Source: Dermatophilaceae bacterium (lineage in GTDB: Bacteria; Actinomycetota; Actinomycetes; Actinomycetales; Dermatophilaceae). Taken from it: a stretch of DNA of 64,000 nucleotides. A program made the translations under genes and the position numbers. The DNA is taken from NCBI GenBank assembly GCA_013361975.1, contig JABFXB010000019.1, positions 70,506 to 134,505 on the forward strand. The letters run 5' to 3'. Positions 24,952 to 33,693 of the stretch are shown here, one piece after another. The notes under the pieces were generated by a model, which worked only from the letters and a program-made list of their open reading frames with translations, was not told the DNA's origin and made no database searches. Every line of letters starts with the position of its first letter. Within the stretch, counting starts at the first letter, position 1.

Positions 24952-25695
24952 GTGAACGCTGACCTTGGCGCCGGTCCTGTCGCTGTGGCCGCGGTGATCG
25001 CGGTCGTGGCAGGGTTTGTCTCCTTCGCCTCGCCGTGCTGCCTGCCCTTGGTTCCCGGGTTCCTCGGCTATGTCACCGGACTGTCCGAGGAGTCCCTGGA
25101 GAGCCGGTCCCGCGGGCGTCTCGTGCTGGGCGCCCTGCTTTTCGTGCTCGGGTTTACCGTCGTCTTCCTTGTCGCCGCGGCGGCCGTGTCCACGGCCGGG
25201 CTCGCCTTCCAGGAGTACCGCGGGCTTCTACTGAGGGTCGCAGGCGTCATCGTCATCGTCATGGGTGTGGTCTTCCTCGGACTCGGCAAGTCGTACGCGA
25301 TAACCCCCTCATGGCGCCCGCGAGCGGGCCTCGCCGGGGCGCCGCTGCTCGGGGCCTCGTTCGCGATCGGATGGTCGCCGTGCCTGGGGCCCACTCTCGC
25401 TGCCATCCAGGTGATGGCGGCCCCGCTGTCCGCCCAGTCCGGCACGATTGGGCGCGGACTCATGCTCGCCGGCTTCTACTCGCTGGGGCTCGGCCTGCCG
25501 TTCATCCTGATGGCCGCACTGTGGGAGAAGGCCTCGGCCATGAGCGCGTGGCTGCGGGCACACCGCCGCGGCATCCGCGCCTTCGGGGGACTCATGCTGG
25601 TGGTCGTCGGCGGCCTCATGGTCTCCGGCCTGTGGGAGTCGCTGGTGGTCTGGCTCCAGATCAACCTCATCTCGACCTTCCGCGTCGCGATCTGA
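24952..25695 (+). CDS. CcdA-type cytochrome c biogenesis / thiol transporter
   Basis: A second, smaller CcdA of 247 aa with six helices and cysteines in ASPCCLPLVPGFLGY (helix 1) and GWSPCLGPTLAAI (helix 4), the canonical CcdA arrangement. GTG start with a GGAGGGAAGAAGG ribosome site. It lies 88 bp after the M56 gene and may share its transcript. Together with the TlpA- and redoxin-type proteins it indicates active extracytoplasmic thiol reduction. Confidence 0.9.
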   Translation: MNADLGAGPVAVAAVIAVVAGFVSFASPCCLPLVPGFLGYVTGLSEESLESRSRGRLVLGALLFVLGFTVVFLVAAAAVSTAGLAFQEYRGLLLRVAGVIVIVMGVVFLGLGKSYAITPSWRPRAGLAGAPLLGASFAIGWSPCLGPTLAAIQVMAAPLSAQSGTIGRGLMLAGFYSLGLGLPFILMAALWEKASAMSAWLRAHRRGIRAFGGLMLVVVGGLMVSGLWESLVVWLQINLISTFRVAI

Positions 25696-25981
25696 GCGCG
25701 TCACCGAGCGAGCCGCCCGGCGGCGTGACGTGCCGTCACACGCGTCGGTTGTCACAGCCCCGGTCCCTGCCGAACCTTCGGCGCAGGCGCCACCGACCGA
25801 CATCCAGGGACGCGGGGGTCAGACCACCGCCTGGGGCCCGCCGGGTGTGCGTGATGCGCGGGTGGCGCGCTCACGCAGAACCCGGGACGCGGGCAGGAGC
25901 GCTGCAACGTACTCGTTGGGCGGCCCTCGCAGCTCGTCTCCGCGTGACCGACGGGGCACTGGCGGGGCTCGGAGCGGAAGG

Positions 25982-27217
25982 TCAGAGGGCGGAGCCTGCG
26001 GTCCAACTGGCAGGCGTCAGGTTCCAGTCGGCGTACCCGTTGCCCATCGTCATCGGTCGGCTGGTGCCAACGGTCTCGACGACATCACCGATGGTCACGT
26101 TGGAGTAGAACCAGCCGGCGTTCGCCTCGCTCATCCCGGTACACCCGTGGCTGACGTTGCGGTGGCCCTGGTCCTTGACCGACCACGGCGCCGAGTGGAG
26201 GAACTCGCCGGAGTTCGTGACGCGCATCGCGTACTTCACCTTGGTGTCGGGGTAGTAGTTCGGGTCGTCCTTCTTCAGGCCGATCGTTTCGGCGCGCAGC
26301 GTGATGTTCGTCTGCTTGTCCATGATCACCTTGACTCCGGAGCGGGTCGCGAAGCCCGCCCGCCCACCCGTGACCGGGATGCGCTTGGTGAACTTGCCGT
26401 TGATGAAGACGTCCATCTGGTGCGTCTGCAGGTTGACCTTGGCGACGAGGGCGCGGCCGATCGTGAAGTCGGAGGTGCGCGACTGCTCGCCGAAGCGCCC
26501 GCCTCCGGCGGGGACGCCGTTGAGGGTCGCCTCGACGTGGACCTTGGTGCCGGGCTTCCAGTACGTCCTGGGCCGCCAGTGGGCCTCGGTGGAGGACAGC
26601 CAGTACCAGGAGCCGGCCTGCGCGGGGGAGGCGGTGACCTTCATGTGCTTCTCGAAGCTCGCCTTGTCCTTGACCGGCAGGTCGAAGCGCATGACGACCG
26701 GCATGCCGATGCCGACGGTGCCGCCGTCGCGCGGGGACACGGAGGTGTAGATCTGGTCGTCGAGCGAGAGGTTCGCGGTGCGGAACGTGCGCGTGCTCTC
26801 GTCGGTGCGGCCCTCGGAGTCCTCGGCCTCGAGCGTCAGGGTGTACTTGACGCCCGGCTCGAGCAGGTCACCGGCGGTCCACGTGCCGTCCTTGAGCGAG
26901 CCGTCGACCGTGATGCGGTTGCCCTTCTTGCTCACGTACGACAGCGAGGCCTTCTTGAGCGTGCCCTGCTGGGCGGACGCCGTGACCCGGGTGTCGACCG
27001 CGACGTCGGCGGCGTCGGCTGCCGGCGTCGTCGTGTACGCGACCGGGCCTTTGGTGGGGGTGGGCGTCGACGTCTCTGTCTTGCCGGGAGCGGCGGACGA
27101 GGAGCCAGAGGGCTTCGCGTCCTTGTCGGCCGTGGCGGTCGCGTTGCAGGCGGACACACCCAGCAAGGCCATGACGGCCATCCCCGAGACTGCGGCGGTA
27201 CGGATGCTCGACTTCAC
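25982..27217 (-). CDS. L,D-transpeptidase lipoprotein (YkuD domain with Ig-like domains)
   Basis: Forms 3-3 cross-links in peptidoglycan. Signal peptide with lipobox LLGVSAC (Cys24), a Ser/Thr/Pro linker, two Ig-like domains (about residues 60-150 and 150-255) and the YkuD catalytic domain (about 258-385). Catalytic residues are visible: H341 (GEFLHSAPW), H357 and C359 (HRNVSHGCTGMS). Length 411 aa matches mycobacterial LdtB-like enzymes. It has no obvious link to metal resistance and may be the host gene between two acquired segments. Confidence 0.93.
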   Translation of the reverse strand: MKSSIRTAAVSGMAVMALLGVSACNATATADKDAKPSGSSSAAPGKTETSTPTPTKGPVAYTTTPAADAADVAVDTRVTASAQQGTLKKASLSYVSKKGNRITVDGSLKDGTWTAGDLLEPGVKYTLTLEAEDSEGRTDESTRTFRTANLSLDDQIYTSVSPRDGGTVGIGMPVVMRFDLPVKDKASFEKHMKVTASPAQAGSWYWLSSTEAHWRPRTYWKPGTKVHVEATLNGVPAGGGRFGEQSRTSDFTIGRALVAKVNLQTHQMDVFINGKFTKRIPVTGGRAGFATRSGVKVIMDKQTNITLRAETIGLKKDDPNYYPDTKVKYAMRVTNSGEFLHSAPWSVKDQGHRNVSHGCTGMSEANAGWFYSNVTIGDVVETVGTSRPMTMGNGYADWNLTPASWTAGSAL

Positions 27218-27785
27218 GCTGTAGAAACCCTTCGCGGACGCGGCGCCGGGCGCTCCAGGGCGGAACGGGGTGCGGCGCGTCGATAGTGACCTCGACCTCC
27301 AGTGTCACCGGTCGCCCTCCCGTGCTCCAAACCACCGGCGAGTCCTGAACGACTCCCATGCCACCGTGGGCACGCTGCCGGCCCTGGGGGACGGCCGGCG
27401 CGCGGCGCCGGGGTGTGTCGCGGGCCGGACCGGAGGGACGGCGTCCGGCCGGTGCTGCGGCACCCTCCTCGAGGGCCAACGTCGGAAGGGCGAGTGCTCG
27501 CGGGATCACCGTCGAGTCGTCGCCCACGAGGTCTCCGCGGGATGCGAGGCTGACCCGAGCCGGGAAGCCTGAGTCCGGCGGTCCCGCGAGAGAAGCCTCT
27601 CGGGGTGTCAACGTGGGCGCGCGCACAGCCAGCGCCCCGCGCGCGGCACCCTCCATGCGACCCCCGTGGGACTGCCAAGCCGTATCGCGCCCGTCGGTCG
27701 TGGTCCTGCGGGGTGCCCCGATCTCGCTGCCTGTCACGCGGATCCGGCACCGCCGGCGTTGCGACGATGGGAGACCACGATGGCC
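27218..27785. other. Intergenic, no gene supported
   Basis: About 570 bp upstream of the L,D-transpeptidase. A very long minus-strand frame crosses it (26868-28475) but is antisense to, or out of frame with, recognisable genes and has no conserved motif. It presumably contains the transpeptidase promoter and the left boundary of the duplicated ZIP fragment. Confidence 0.5.
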
Positions 27786-28228
27786 TGGCTCTGACTGTGG
27801 GACTGCTCGCCTTCCTGGCCCTCGACGCCGGCATCGAGGGCCTTGAGGTCGGGGCCGCGGGCGCAGCCGCGTTCGGCGGCAGCATGCGCTTCGTCCTCGG
27901 GGAAGCGCTCGCGTTCCTGCTGCTCGCCCGGGACGCAGCGGCTCATCCCTGACCCGGCGGGCGCCGGACGGGTCGCGCTCCTCGTCGCCGTCGGGATCGG
28001 GGTGCACAACCTCGGCGAGGGGCTTGCGGTCGGGTCGGCCCTGGCGGTGGGTGAGCTCGCCCTCGGCACCTCGCTTGTCGTCGGCTTCGCTCTGCACAAC
28101 ACGACCGAGGGCATGGCTGTGGTCGCACCGCTCACGGCGCTCCCGCCGGTCCCGGCGCAACCCGACCGGACGGTGGCTCCGGGACGGCTGCTCCTGCTCG
28201 CGATCGTCGCCGGCGGCCTGGCCCGGCA
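27786..28228 (+). pseudogene. Truncated, frameshifted copy of the 10.25 kb ZIP transporter gene
   Basis: Roughly 440 bp closely match 10790-11222 by eye, at about nine bases in ten. It encodes GLLAFLALDAGIEGLEVGA, then shifts frame around 27927 (one extra base near CTCGCCCGGGAC), and continues with GIGVHNLGEGLAVGSA and FALHNTTEGMAVVAPL. Both ends are abrupt: the N-terminal domain and the last three helices are missing. No insertion sequence borders it, so it looks like a recombination scar. Confidence 0.88.
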
Positions 28229-28383
28229 TGGCTGTCGGCGTGGTCGAGCACAGAGGCCCTCCGCCGGAGCGGACCGACAGCCGTTCGCGTGCCTCCTCCA
28301 ACAGTCGGTCGACGACCGGCCGTGCGGATCCGTGGTCTCTCGGGGCACCGAGGATGCTGTCGGGCCCAACCTGTTGCGACATG
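28229..28383 (-). pseudogene. Truncated 5' remnant of a gene downstream of cstR
   Basis: An ATG at 28383 follows a good GAGGAG ribosome site 17 bp after the CstR-like stop, giving MSQQVGPDSILGAPRDHGSA and a helix VVDRLLEEARERL. The frame then runs straight into the reverse strand of the ZIP fragment near 28228. Some rhodanese-type proteins begin with such a helix, but too little remains to name it. The gene appears cut by the rearrangement that brought in the ZIP fragment. Confidence 0.5.
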
Positions 28384-28399
28384 CTCCGTCTCCTCGCTG

Positions 28400-28666
28400 T
28401 CAGGCCAGGCTGAGGAAGAGCTTCTCGAGGACGGCTTGGTCCTCGTCCTGCAGGCCCTCGGGCGAGGTGACGCACTCGCGCAGGTTGGTCGAGATGATGG
28501 CGAAGCCCGCTCGGTCGAGAGCCTTGTTGACGGCTGCGAGCTGGGTGATGACGTCCCGGCAGTCGCGGCCCTCCTCGATGAGGCGGATAACGCCGCCGAT
28601 CTGGCCTTGAGCTCGCTTGAGCCGGTTGATGACGGGGGTCATCTCCTCTGCGGGAGGTGTGACCAT
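28400..28666 (-). CDS. CstR-like persulfide-sensing repressor (CsoR family)
   Basis: A four-helix DUF156 repressor of 88 aa. It has the two cysteines of the family, in GRDCRDVITQL and STNLRECV, but the position of the copper-ligand histidine of CsoR is Asn (TNLREC instead of xHLxxC). That change marks CstR, which senses reactive sulfur through a Cys-Cys pair rather than Cu(I). The neighbouring rhodanese and CstB-like genes support this. The two dyads at 29.63 and 29.76 kb are its likely operators. Confidence 0.9.
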   Translation of the reverse strand: MVTPPAEEMTPVINRLKRAQGQIGGVIRLIEEGRDCRDVITQLAAVNKALDRAGFAIISTNLRECVTSPEGLQDEDQAVLEKLFLSLA

Positions 28667-28750
28667 GTGAGGACCTCTTCTGGGTTGGCTGGCGCCCGGG
28701 CGGGAGCGCTATGGGGTGGGCCGCGCGAGGTGACTGCCCGCCGGGTGCTG

Positions 28751-29149
28751 TCAGGCGGGACTTGCGAGCGCCTTGAGCGCGCGGCTGAGGCGCTCGCGTG
28801 CGTCGGCAGCGACGTCGGCGAGCCGGTCGTTGCCGGTGAGCTCGACCATGGTGGCCGGGTCCATCGCCTCGACGATGGTGCGCCCTGCCTCGAGGGTGCG
28901 GACGACGACGTTGCAGGGCAGAAGGACGCCGATGGAAGGCTCGGCCTGGAGTGCGGCGTGAGCCAGTGGTGGCCGGCAGGCGCCGAGGATCACCTGGGGG
29001 GCGATGTCCACGTCGAGCTTCGTCTTGAGGGTCGCCGCCAGGTCGATCTCAGTGAGCACCCCGAAGCCCACCTCGGCCAGCTGGGCACGGGTCGCGATGA
29101 GCGTCGCGTCGAAGTCGGCGTCGACCGTGGTCGTCAGCGTGTAGTCCAT
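28751..29149 (-). CDS. DUF302-domain protein
   Basis: A single DUF302 domain of 132 aa (MDYTLTTTVDADFDATLIAT ... VILGACRPPLAHAALQ, LLPCNVVVRTL). Cysteines occur in GACRPP and LPCNVV, both conserved positions in the family. DUF302 proteins often sit in sulfur-oxidation and metal loci; the function is undetermined. It lies between the CstR and thioredoxin genes on the same strand. Confidence 0.85.
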   Translation of the reverse strand: MDYTLTTTVDADFDATLIATRAQLAEVGFGVLTEIDLAATLKTKLDVDIAPQVILGACRPPLAHAALQAEPSIGVLLPCNVVVRTLEAGRTIVEAMDPATMVELTGNDRLADVAADARERLSRALKALASPA

Positions 29150-29215
29150 GTTCTCTCCTGGTGGTTGCGGATGGCGAGTGGGGGAGGGGTGCGCCTGGGA
29201 CGGCCCGGTCCGGTC

Positions 29216-29587
29216 TCAGGCGTCGGCGGGCTGCGCTGTTGCGACCTTGGCCCGGACGTCGTCCATGTCGAGACCGCGAACGGCCGTGATGACCTGCTCC
29301 AAGGCGGCTGCGGGCAGGGCGCCGGGCTGGCTGAAGACGAGGATGCCGTCCCGGAAGGCCATGAGGGTCGGGATCGAGGTGATCCCGGCGGCGGCGCTGA
29401 GCTGCTGCTCGGCCTCGGTGTCGATCTTGCCGAAGACGATGTCGGGGTGCTTCTCGGATGCGGCCTCGTAGACGGGCGCGAACATGCGGCACGGTCCGCA
29501 CCACGATGCCCAGAAGTCGACGAGTGTGATCCCCTCGCCGGTGATCGTCGACTCGAAGTCCGCGGCGGTCAGGTTCTGCGTAGACAT
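29216..29587 (-). CDS. Thioredoxin
   Basis: A cytoplasmic disulfide reductase of 123 aa starting at MSTQNLTAADF after GGAGATCC. Active site WASWCGPCRM and cis-Pro ITSIPTLMAFRDG are canonical. Thioredoxin can release sulfide from rhodanese-bound persulfide, which fits its place between the CstR-like repressor and the divergent rhodanese/CstB genes. Upstream lies one of the two CstR-type dyads. Confidence 0.93.
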   Translation of the reverse strand: MSTQNLTAADFESTITGEGITLVDFWASWCGPCRMFAPVYEAASEKHPDIVFGKIDTEAEQQLSAAAGITSIPTLMAFRDGILVFSQPGALPAAALEQVITAVRGLDMDDVRAKVATAQPADA

Positions 29588-29627
29588 TGGATCTCCTTGT
29601 TTGGGAACGGTTCGCTTGGGTATGAGT

Positions 29628-29643
29628 ATACCCACCGGGGTAT
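29628..29643. promoter_or_regulatory. CsoR/CstR-type operator, left copy
   Basis: ATACCC and GGGTAT arms separated by ACCG, about 40 bp upstream of the thioredoxin start. The G/C-tract-with-ATA form is typical of CsoR-family operators. It is placed to control the minus-strand thioredoxin-DUF302-cstR genes. Confidence 0.75.
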
Positions 29644-29761
29644 GCAACCTCGACACGGGGAAGATCATTCCCAGGCTCCGGCGCATACGGGCTGGGGTAT
29701 GTGTGGGACAGCCCGTCGGTTCGACGGAATGCCGTGTCTCGGGTTACGGTTCTGTCTGTGC

Positions 29762-29779
29762 GATACCCCCCTGGGTATC
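29762..29779. promoter_or_regulatory. CsoR/CstR-type operator, right copy
   Basis: GATACCCCCCTGGGTATC, a dyad of 7-bp arms about 25 bp upstream of the rhodanese ATG. With the left copy it brackets the divergent promoter region, so one repressor can silence both directions. Confidence 0.8.
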
Positions 29780-29803
29780 AACTTTCTACCTCAGGAGTGT
29801 CAC

Positions 29804-30127
29804 ATGACCACCATTGCCACCATCGACGAGCTCGCGGCTGCAACTGCTGACGGCGCCGCCGTCGTCGACGTGCGTGAGCCCGGTGAGTACGTCGGCGGGC
29901 ACGTGCCCGGCGCCGTGCTGATGCCGATGGGTCAGCTGCCGTCACGCGTTGGCGAGCTCGACCGTCACCGCCCCGTCTACGTCATCTGCGCGAGCGGCAA
30001 CCGCAGCCGCGCCATGAGCGACTACCTCGCACGTTCCGGCTTCGATGCCCGGTCCGTCGACGGTGGGACGGCGGCCTGGGCCGCCGCAGGCCGCCCGGTG
30101 GTGGCCGGCGCGAAGCCCTCCGCCTGA
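29804..30127 (+). CDS. Single-domain rhodanese (sulfurtransferase)
   Basis: A 107-residue rhodanese with the CDC25-like fold: VVDVREPGEYVGGHVPGA, then active-site loop ICASGNRS with catalytic C62, and GGTAAWAAAGRPV at the C-terminus. The ATG has a CTCAGGAGTGTCAC ribosome site. First gene of the plus-strand sulfur operon, right behind the CstR-type operator. It probably carries persulfide sulfur to or from the downstream CstB-like enzyme. Confidence 0.92.
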   Translation: MTTIATIDELAAATADGAAVVDVREPGEYVGGHVPGAVLMPMGQLPSRVGELDRHRPVYVICASGNRSRAMSDYLARSGFDARSVDGGTAAWAAAGRPVVAGAKPSA

Positions 30128-30205
30128 CCCGGCTTCTCACCCTGCCGCGCCGCCCCGGCCCCACAGCTGACCGTGTCCCGGTCCGTACCCGAAAGGACCC
30201 GCCCC

Positions 30206-31588
30206 ATGGCGATCATCATCCCCATCGACACCCCGACCCTCGGTGACCGCAGCTACCTCGCCCATGACGGGCAGGTCGCGATCGTCATCGATCCCCAGCG
30301 CGACATCGACCGCGTGCTCGACCTTGCGAACGACGCCGGCGTCTCCATCACCCACGTCTTCGAGACACACATCCACAACGACTACGTCACCGGCGGCTAC
30401 GCCCTGGCCCAGGCCACCGGCGCCGCGTACCACGTCAACGCTGCCGACGAGGTCTCCTACGAGCGCGTCCCGGTCGGCGACGGCGACCTCCTCGACGTCT
30501 CACCGCAGCTGCGCGTACGCGTCATCGCCACTCCCGGACACACGTACACCCATCTCTCGTACGCCCTCGACGCCTTGGACGACGAGACCGGCAAGCTCGA
30601 GCCGGTCGGCGTGTTCACCGGAGGCTCACTGCTCTTCGGGGCGACCGGTCGACCCGACCTGCTCGGGCACGAGCACACCCACGACCTCGTCCACCACCAG
30701 TACGCCTCGGCCCACCGGCTCGCCGACGAGCTGCCCGAGCACACCCACGTGCTGCCGACCCACGGCTTCGGCAGCTTCTGCTCCGCCGGCTCCACCGGCG
30801 ACACGACCGCCTCCACGATCGGTCGCGAGAAGAAAGCCAACCCGGCCCTGACCCAGGACGAGGCGGGGTGGGTCGCCGACACGCTCGCCGGGCTCGACGC
30901 GTACCCCGCCTACTACGCCCACATGGGCGCGGCCAACAGCGCTGGCCCGCAGGCCGCCGACCTGTCGGCCCCGGAACGCGCCGACAAGTCCGTGCTCGCC
31001 CGGCGCATCACCGAGGGCGAGTGGGTCGTCGACCTGCGCAACAGGACCGCGTATGCCGCGGGCCACGTCACCGGCACGCTGAACTTCGGCGTCGACGGCC
31101 AGTTCGCCACCTACCTCGGCTGGCTCATCCCGTGGGGCACCCCCTTGACGCTGCTGGGCGACACCCCGGGGCAGGTCGCCGAGGCCCAGCGCGAGCTCGT
31201 CCGGATCGGCATCGACCACCTCGAGGGCGCCGCCACCGGCGCCCCCGAGGACTGGACCGACTCCCCCCTCGGCTCCTTCGAGTGCGCCACCTTCGCCGAC
31301 CTCGCCCAGGTGCGACACCACCGCCGCGTCACCGTTCTCGACGTGCGCCGCGCCTCGGAGTTCACCGAGTCGCACATCGACGACGCCGTCAACATCCCCC
31401 TGCACGAGCTCCTCGAGCGCCTCGCCGAGGCTCCCAGCGGCGAGGTCTGGGTGCACTGCGCCGGCGGCTACCGCGCCTCCATCGCCGCATCCGTCCTCGC
31501 CGCCCACGGACACCACGTCGTCGCCGTCGACGACAGCTACGGGGAGCAAGCAGCCGCCGCCGGCCTTCCACTGACATCGGCCGCCTGA
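30206..31588 (+). CDS. CstB-like persulfide dioxygenase-rhodanese fusion
   Basis: Oxidises low-molecular-weight persulfides and yields thiosulfate. Domain order: a metallo-beta-lactamase persulfide dioxygenase (residues 1-240) with the iron-site motif ETHIHNDYVTGG (H55, H57, D59) and TPGHTYTHLSY; a middle rhodanese-like domain without a catalytic Cys (about 255-355); and a C-terminal rhodanese with VHCAGGYRAS (C418). At 460 aa this matches the three-domain CstB architecture. The start MAIIIPIDTP follows AAAGGA; GTG at 30173 is less likely. Co-located with CstR, thioredoxin and TSUP genes. Confidence 0.92.
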   Translation: MAIIIPIDTPTLGDRSYLAHDGQVAIVIDPQRDIDRVLDLANDAGVSITHVFETHIHNDYVTGGYALAQATGAAYHVNAADEVSYERVPVGDGDLLDVSPQLRVRVIATPGHTYTHLSYALDALDDETGKLEPVGVFTGGSLLFGATGRPDLLGHEHTHDLVHHQYASAHRLADELPEHTHVLPTHGFGSFCSAGSTGDTTASTIGREKKANPALTQDEAGWVADTLAGLDAYPAYYAHMGAANSAGPQAADLSAPERADKSVLARRITEGEWVVDLRNRTAYAAGHVTGTLNFGVDGQFATYLGWLIPWGTPLTLLGDTPGQVAEAQRELVRIGIDHLEGAATGAPEDWTDSPLGSFECATFADLAQVRHHRRVTVLDVRRASEFTESHIDDAVNIPLHELLERLAEAPSGEVWVHCAGGYRASIAASVLAAHGHHVVAVDDSYGEQAAAAGLPLTSAA

Positions 31589-31674
31589 CCCTGCCGCCCG
31601 AACGCCACAGCACTCACCACCACCACCACCACCCCCCACCGCCGACCATCGACGGCAAGACAAGGAGATCCATC

Positions 31675-31848
31675 ATGTGTCGTCCCGCCACCTGCAAGAC
31701 CTGCGGCAAGACCACCTGGGCCGGATGCGGCCAGCACGTCGACCAGGTCATGCGCAACGTCCCCACCGGCCAGCGCTGCCCCGGCCACGTCTCCGCCTCC
31801 ACCGGTGGCACCGGCGGCAGCTTCCTCAGCCGCATCTTCGGCCGCTGA
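31675..31848 (+). CDS. Small Cys-rich zinc-ribbon-like protein
   Basis: A 57-residue protein: MCRPATCKTCGKTTWAGCGQ followed by HVDQVMRNVPTGQRCPGH. Five cysteines and two histidines in CxxC/CxxH spacing suggest a metal-binding knuckle. Strong AAGGAG ribosome site. Similar small proteins are common in actinobacteria, without a known role. It lies between the CstB-like and TSUP genes on the same strand. Confidence 0.8.
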   Translation: MCRPATCKTCGKTTWAGCGQHVDQVMRNVPTGQRCPGHVSASTGGTGGSFLSRIFGR

Positions 31849-32151
31849 CAACCTCGGCCGGGGCGGCGAGTGAACCTGCAGCCCGGCCCGTAGCCGCCCA
31901 CCCGGTCTGTGCCCCGGGTGGGTACCGCCCGGGAGTCCGCCCCCCTCGGACCTCCCGGAACCGATCCCGAGCCCGGCGCGCCCTGTCCGCCGAGCCGTCG
32001 CCGTCTCACCTTCCCCCAGGAGAGGCCGACGCGCCCGAGACCGGGCTCGGACGGCGCCGTCGGGGGCCGGGACCATCCCCGTACCGGCCCCCGATGCAGC
32101 GCCAACACAGGACGTCCGACACCACCAGTAGCTTCGAAGGAGCTCTATCCC
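31849..32151. other. Intergenic with a strong hairpin
   Basis: About 300 bp without a supported gene. GGGGGCCGG at 32062-32070 pairs with CCGGCCCCC at 32084-32092 across a 13-nt loop. It may be an attenuator or terminator ahead of the TSUP gene, which then has its own AAGGAGCT ribosome site. Confidence 0.55.
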
Positions 32152-32961
32152 ATGCCCCTGCTGGCCATACCGCTCGGCGTGCTGATCGGCCTCGCCCTCG
32201 GGGCTTTGGGAGGAGGCGGCTCCATCCTCACCGTCCCCGCCCTGGTCTACGTGCTCGGGCAGGACCCGCGCGACGCCACGACCAGCTCGCTCATCATCGT
32301 CGGGGTCACCTCGCTCATCGCACTCGTACCGCACGCCCGCGCCGGGCGCGTCAGGTTCGCTCAAGGGCTCCTCTTCGGCGCCCTCGGCACCGCAGGCTCG
32401 TTCGCCGGGACTGCCCTGTCACGTTCCGTCGCCCCGAACGCCCTGCTGCTTGCGTTCGCAGCCCTCATGCTTCTGGTCGCAGCGCTCATGCTGCGCCGCG
32501 TCCTCAACCCTGCTGAGCGCTCGACGTTGCTGGATCCGACGGTCGAGCCGATGATCACCCTGCACCCGTTCAGCTGCGCCTGCCCACGCGTCGCCAAGGT
32601 CGTCGTGACCGCCACCCTCGTCGGGCTGCTGACCGGGTTCTTCGGCGTCGGAGGGGGATTCGCCCTCGTGCCCGCCCTCGTCCTCGCCCTCGGCTTCCCG
32701 ATGCCCACCGCGGTCGGGACATCCCTGCTCGTCATCGCCGTCAACAGCGCGACCGCGCTGACCGCGCGGATCACCCACACGAGCAGCAACCTCGACTGGG
32801 CGCTCATCGCGACCTTCGCGGCCGCCGCCGTCGTCGGCAGCCTCATCGGCGGGCGCATCGCCTCCGGTGCCAACCCGCGACACCTCACCCTCGCCTTCGC
32901 CGTCCTGCTCATCGGCGTCGCCCTGTACACCGCCGCGCGCAGCCTCTCCCTCCTCGGCTGA
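32152..32961 (+). CDS. TauE/SafE (TSUP) family sulfite/sulfonate exporter
   Basis: Eight or nine membrane helices in two homologous halves, each starting with the family's glycine motif: GLALGALGGGGSILTVPALV and GLLTGFFGVGGGFALVPALV. Length 269 aa. TSUP members export sulfite or related anions; here the product of persulfide oxidation is the likely substrate. A Cys-containing loop FSCACPRVAK lies between the halves. ATG at 32152 with AAGGAGCT. Confidence 0.9.
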   Translation: MPLLAIPLGVLIGLALGALGGGGSILTVPALVYVLGQDPRDATTSSLIIVGVTSLIALVPHARAGRVRFAQGLLFGALGTAGSFAGTALSRSVAPNALLLAFAALMLLVAALMLRRVLNPAERSTLLDPTVEPMITLHPFSCACPRVAKVVVTATLVGLLTGFFGVGGGFALVPALVLALGFPMPTAVGTSLLVIAVNSATALTARITHTSSNLDWALIATFAAAAVVGSLIGGRIASGANPRHLTLAFAVLLIGVALYTAARSLSLLG

Positions 32962-33053
32962 CGCCGGTCACCTACCTCCGGCGCGGTGGCCGATCCGTCG
33001 CGCTTTCCCGCAGAACCCGCACGCCTCCCCGCGTGCGGAACCTGAAAGGAACC

Positions 33054-33680
33054 ATGAGCACCAACCCCTCCGTCCACCTCGACCCGACCACCACCCGCGC
33101 CACGCCGCGCCGGCCCGCAGCGCTCGACCCTCTGGCCCTGCAGGAGTGGATGGCGGCCGACGACCGGCCCCGTCTGCTCGACGTGCGCACCCCCGCCGAG
33201 TTCACGACCGCCCACATCCCCGGGTCCTACAACGTGCCGCTGCCGCTGCTGCGCGAGCACCGCGACGAGCTGCGCACCCACCTCGACGACGACGTCGTCC
33301 TCGTCTGCCGCTCCGGCGCCCGGGCCACCCAGGCCGAGACGCTGCTCGGCTCGACGGGACTGGACAACCTCCACGTCCTCACCGGCGGAGTGTCCGCCTG
33401 GGAGGTCGCCGGCGGCCCGCTCAACCGCGGCGCCCAGACTTGGGAACTCGAGCGCCAGGTTCGGCTCGTGGCCGGCGGCATCGTCCTGGCCGGCGTGCTG
33501 GCCAGCACGAAGGTGCCCGCCCTCAAGTGGGTGTCGGCGGCGATCGGCGCCGGGCTGACGGGAGCCGCGATGACCAACAGTTGCGCCATGGGCAAGGCCC
33601 TGTCCATGCTGCCCTACAACCGCCGCACCGGACCCAGCCTCGATGCCGTGGTGCGTGAGCTGGGCGGGGCGGCAGCCTGA
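33054..33680 (+). CDS. Rhodanese fused to DUF2892 membrane domain
   Basis: An N-terminal rhodanese (residues about 25-115) with LLDVRTPAEFTTAHIPGSYN and active loop VCRSGARA (C85), then a DUF2892 two-helix membrane region (about 130-190, VRLVAGGIVLAGVLASTKVP and WVSAAIGAGLTGAAM) with NSCAMGKALSMLPYN, typical of YgaP-like proteins. Starts at MSTNPSV after GAAAGGAACC. Last gene of the sulfur operon, followed by a terminator hairpin. Confidence 0.92.
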   Translation: MSTNPSVHLDPTTTRATPRRPAALDPLALQEWMAADDRPRLLDVRTPAEFTTAHIPGSYNVPLPLLREHRDELRTHLDDDVVLVCRSGARATQAETLLGSTGLDNLHVLTGGVSAWEVAGGPLNRGAQTWELERQVRLVAGGIVLAGVLASTKVPALKWVSAAIGAGLTGAAMTNSCAMGKALSMLPYNRRTGPSLDAVVRELGGAAA

Positions 33681-33693
33681 GTCGATCGGTGGA

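Noticed and set aside
26868..28475. A 535-codon minus-strand open frame
   Set aside because: It overlaps the L,D-transpeptidase in another frame and runs antisense through the ZIP copy. Only its first 50 codons look genuine, and those are reported separately as a truncated gene.
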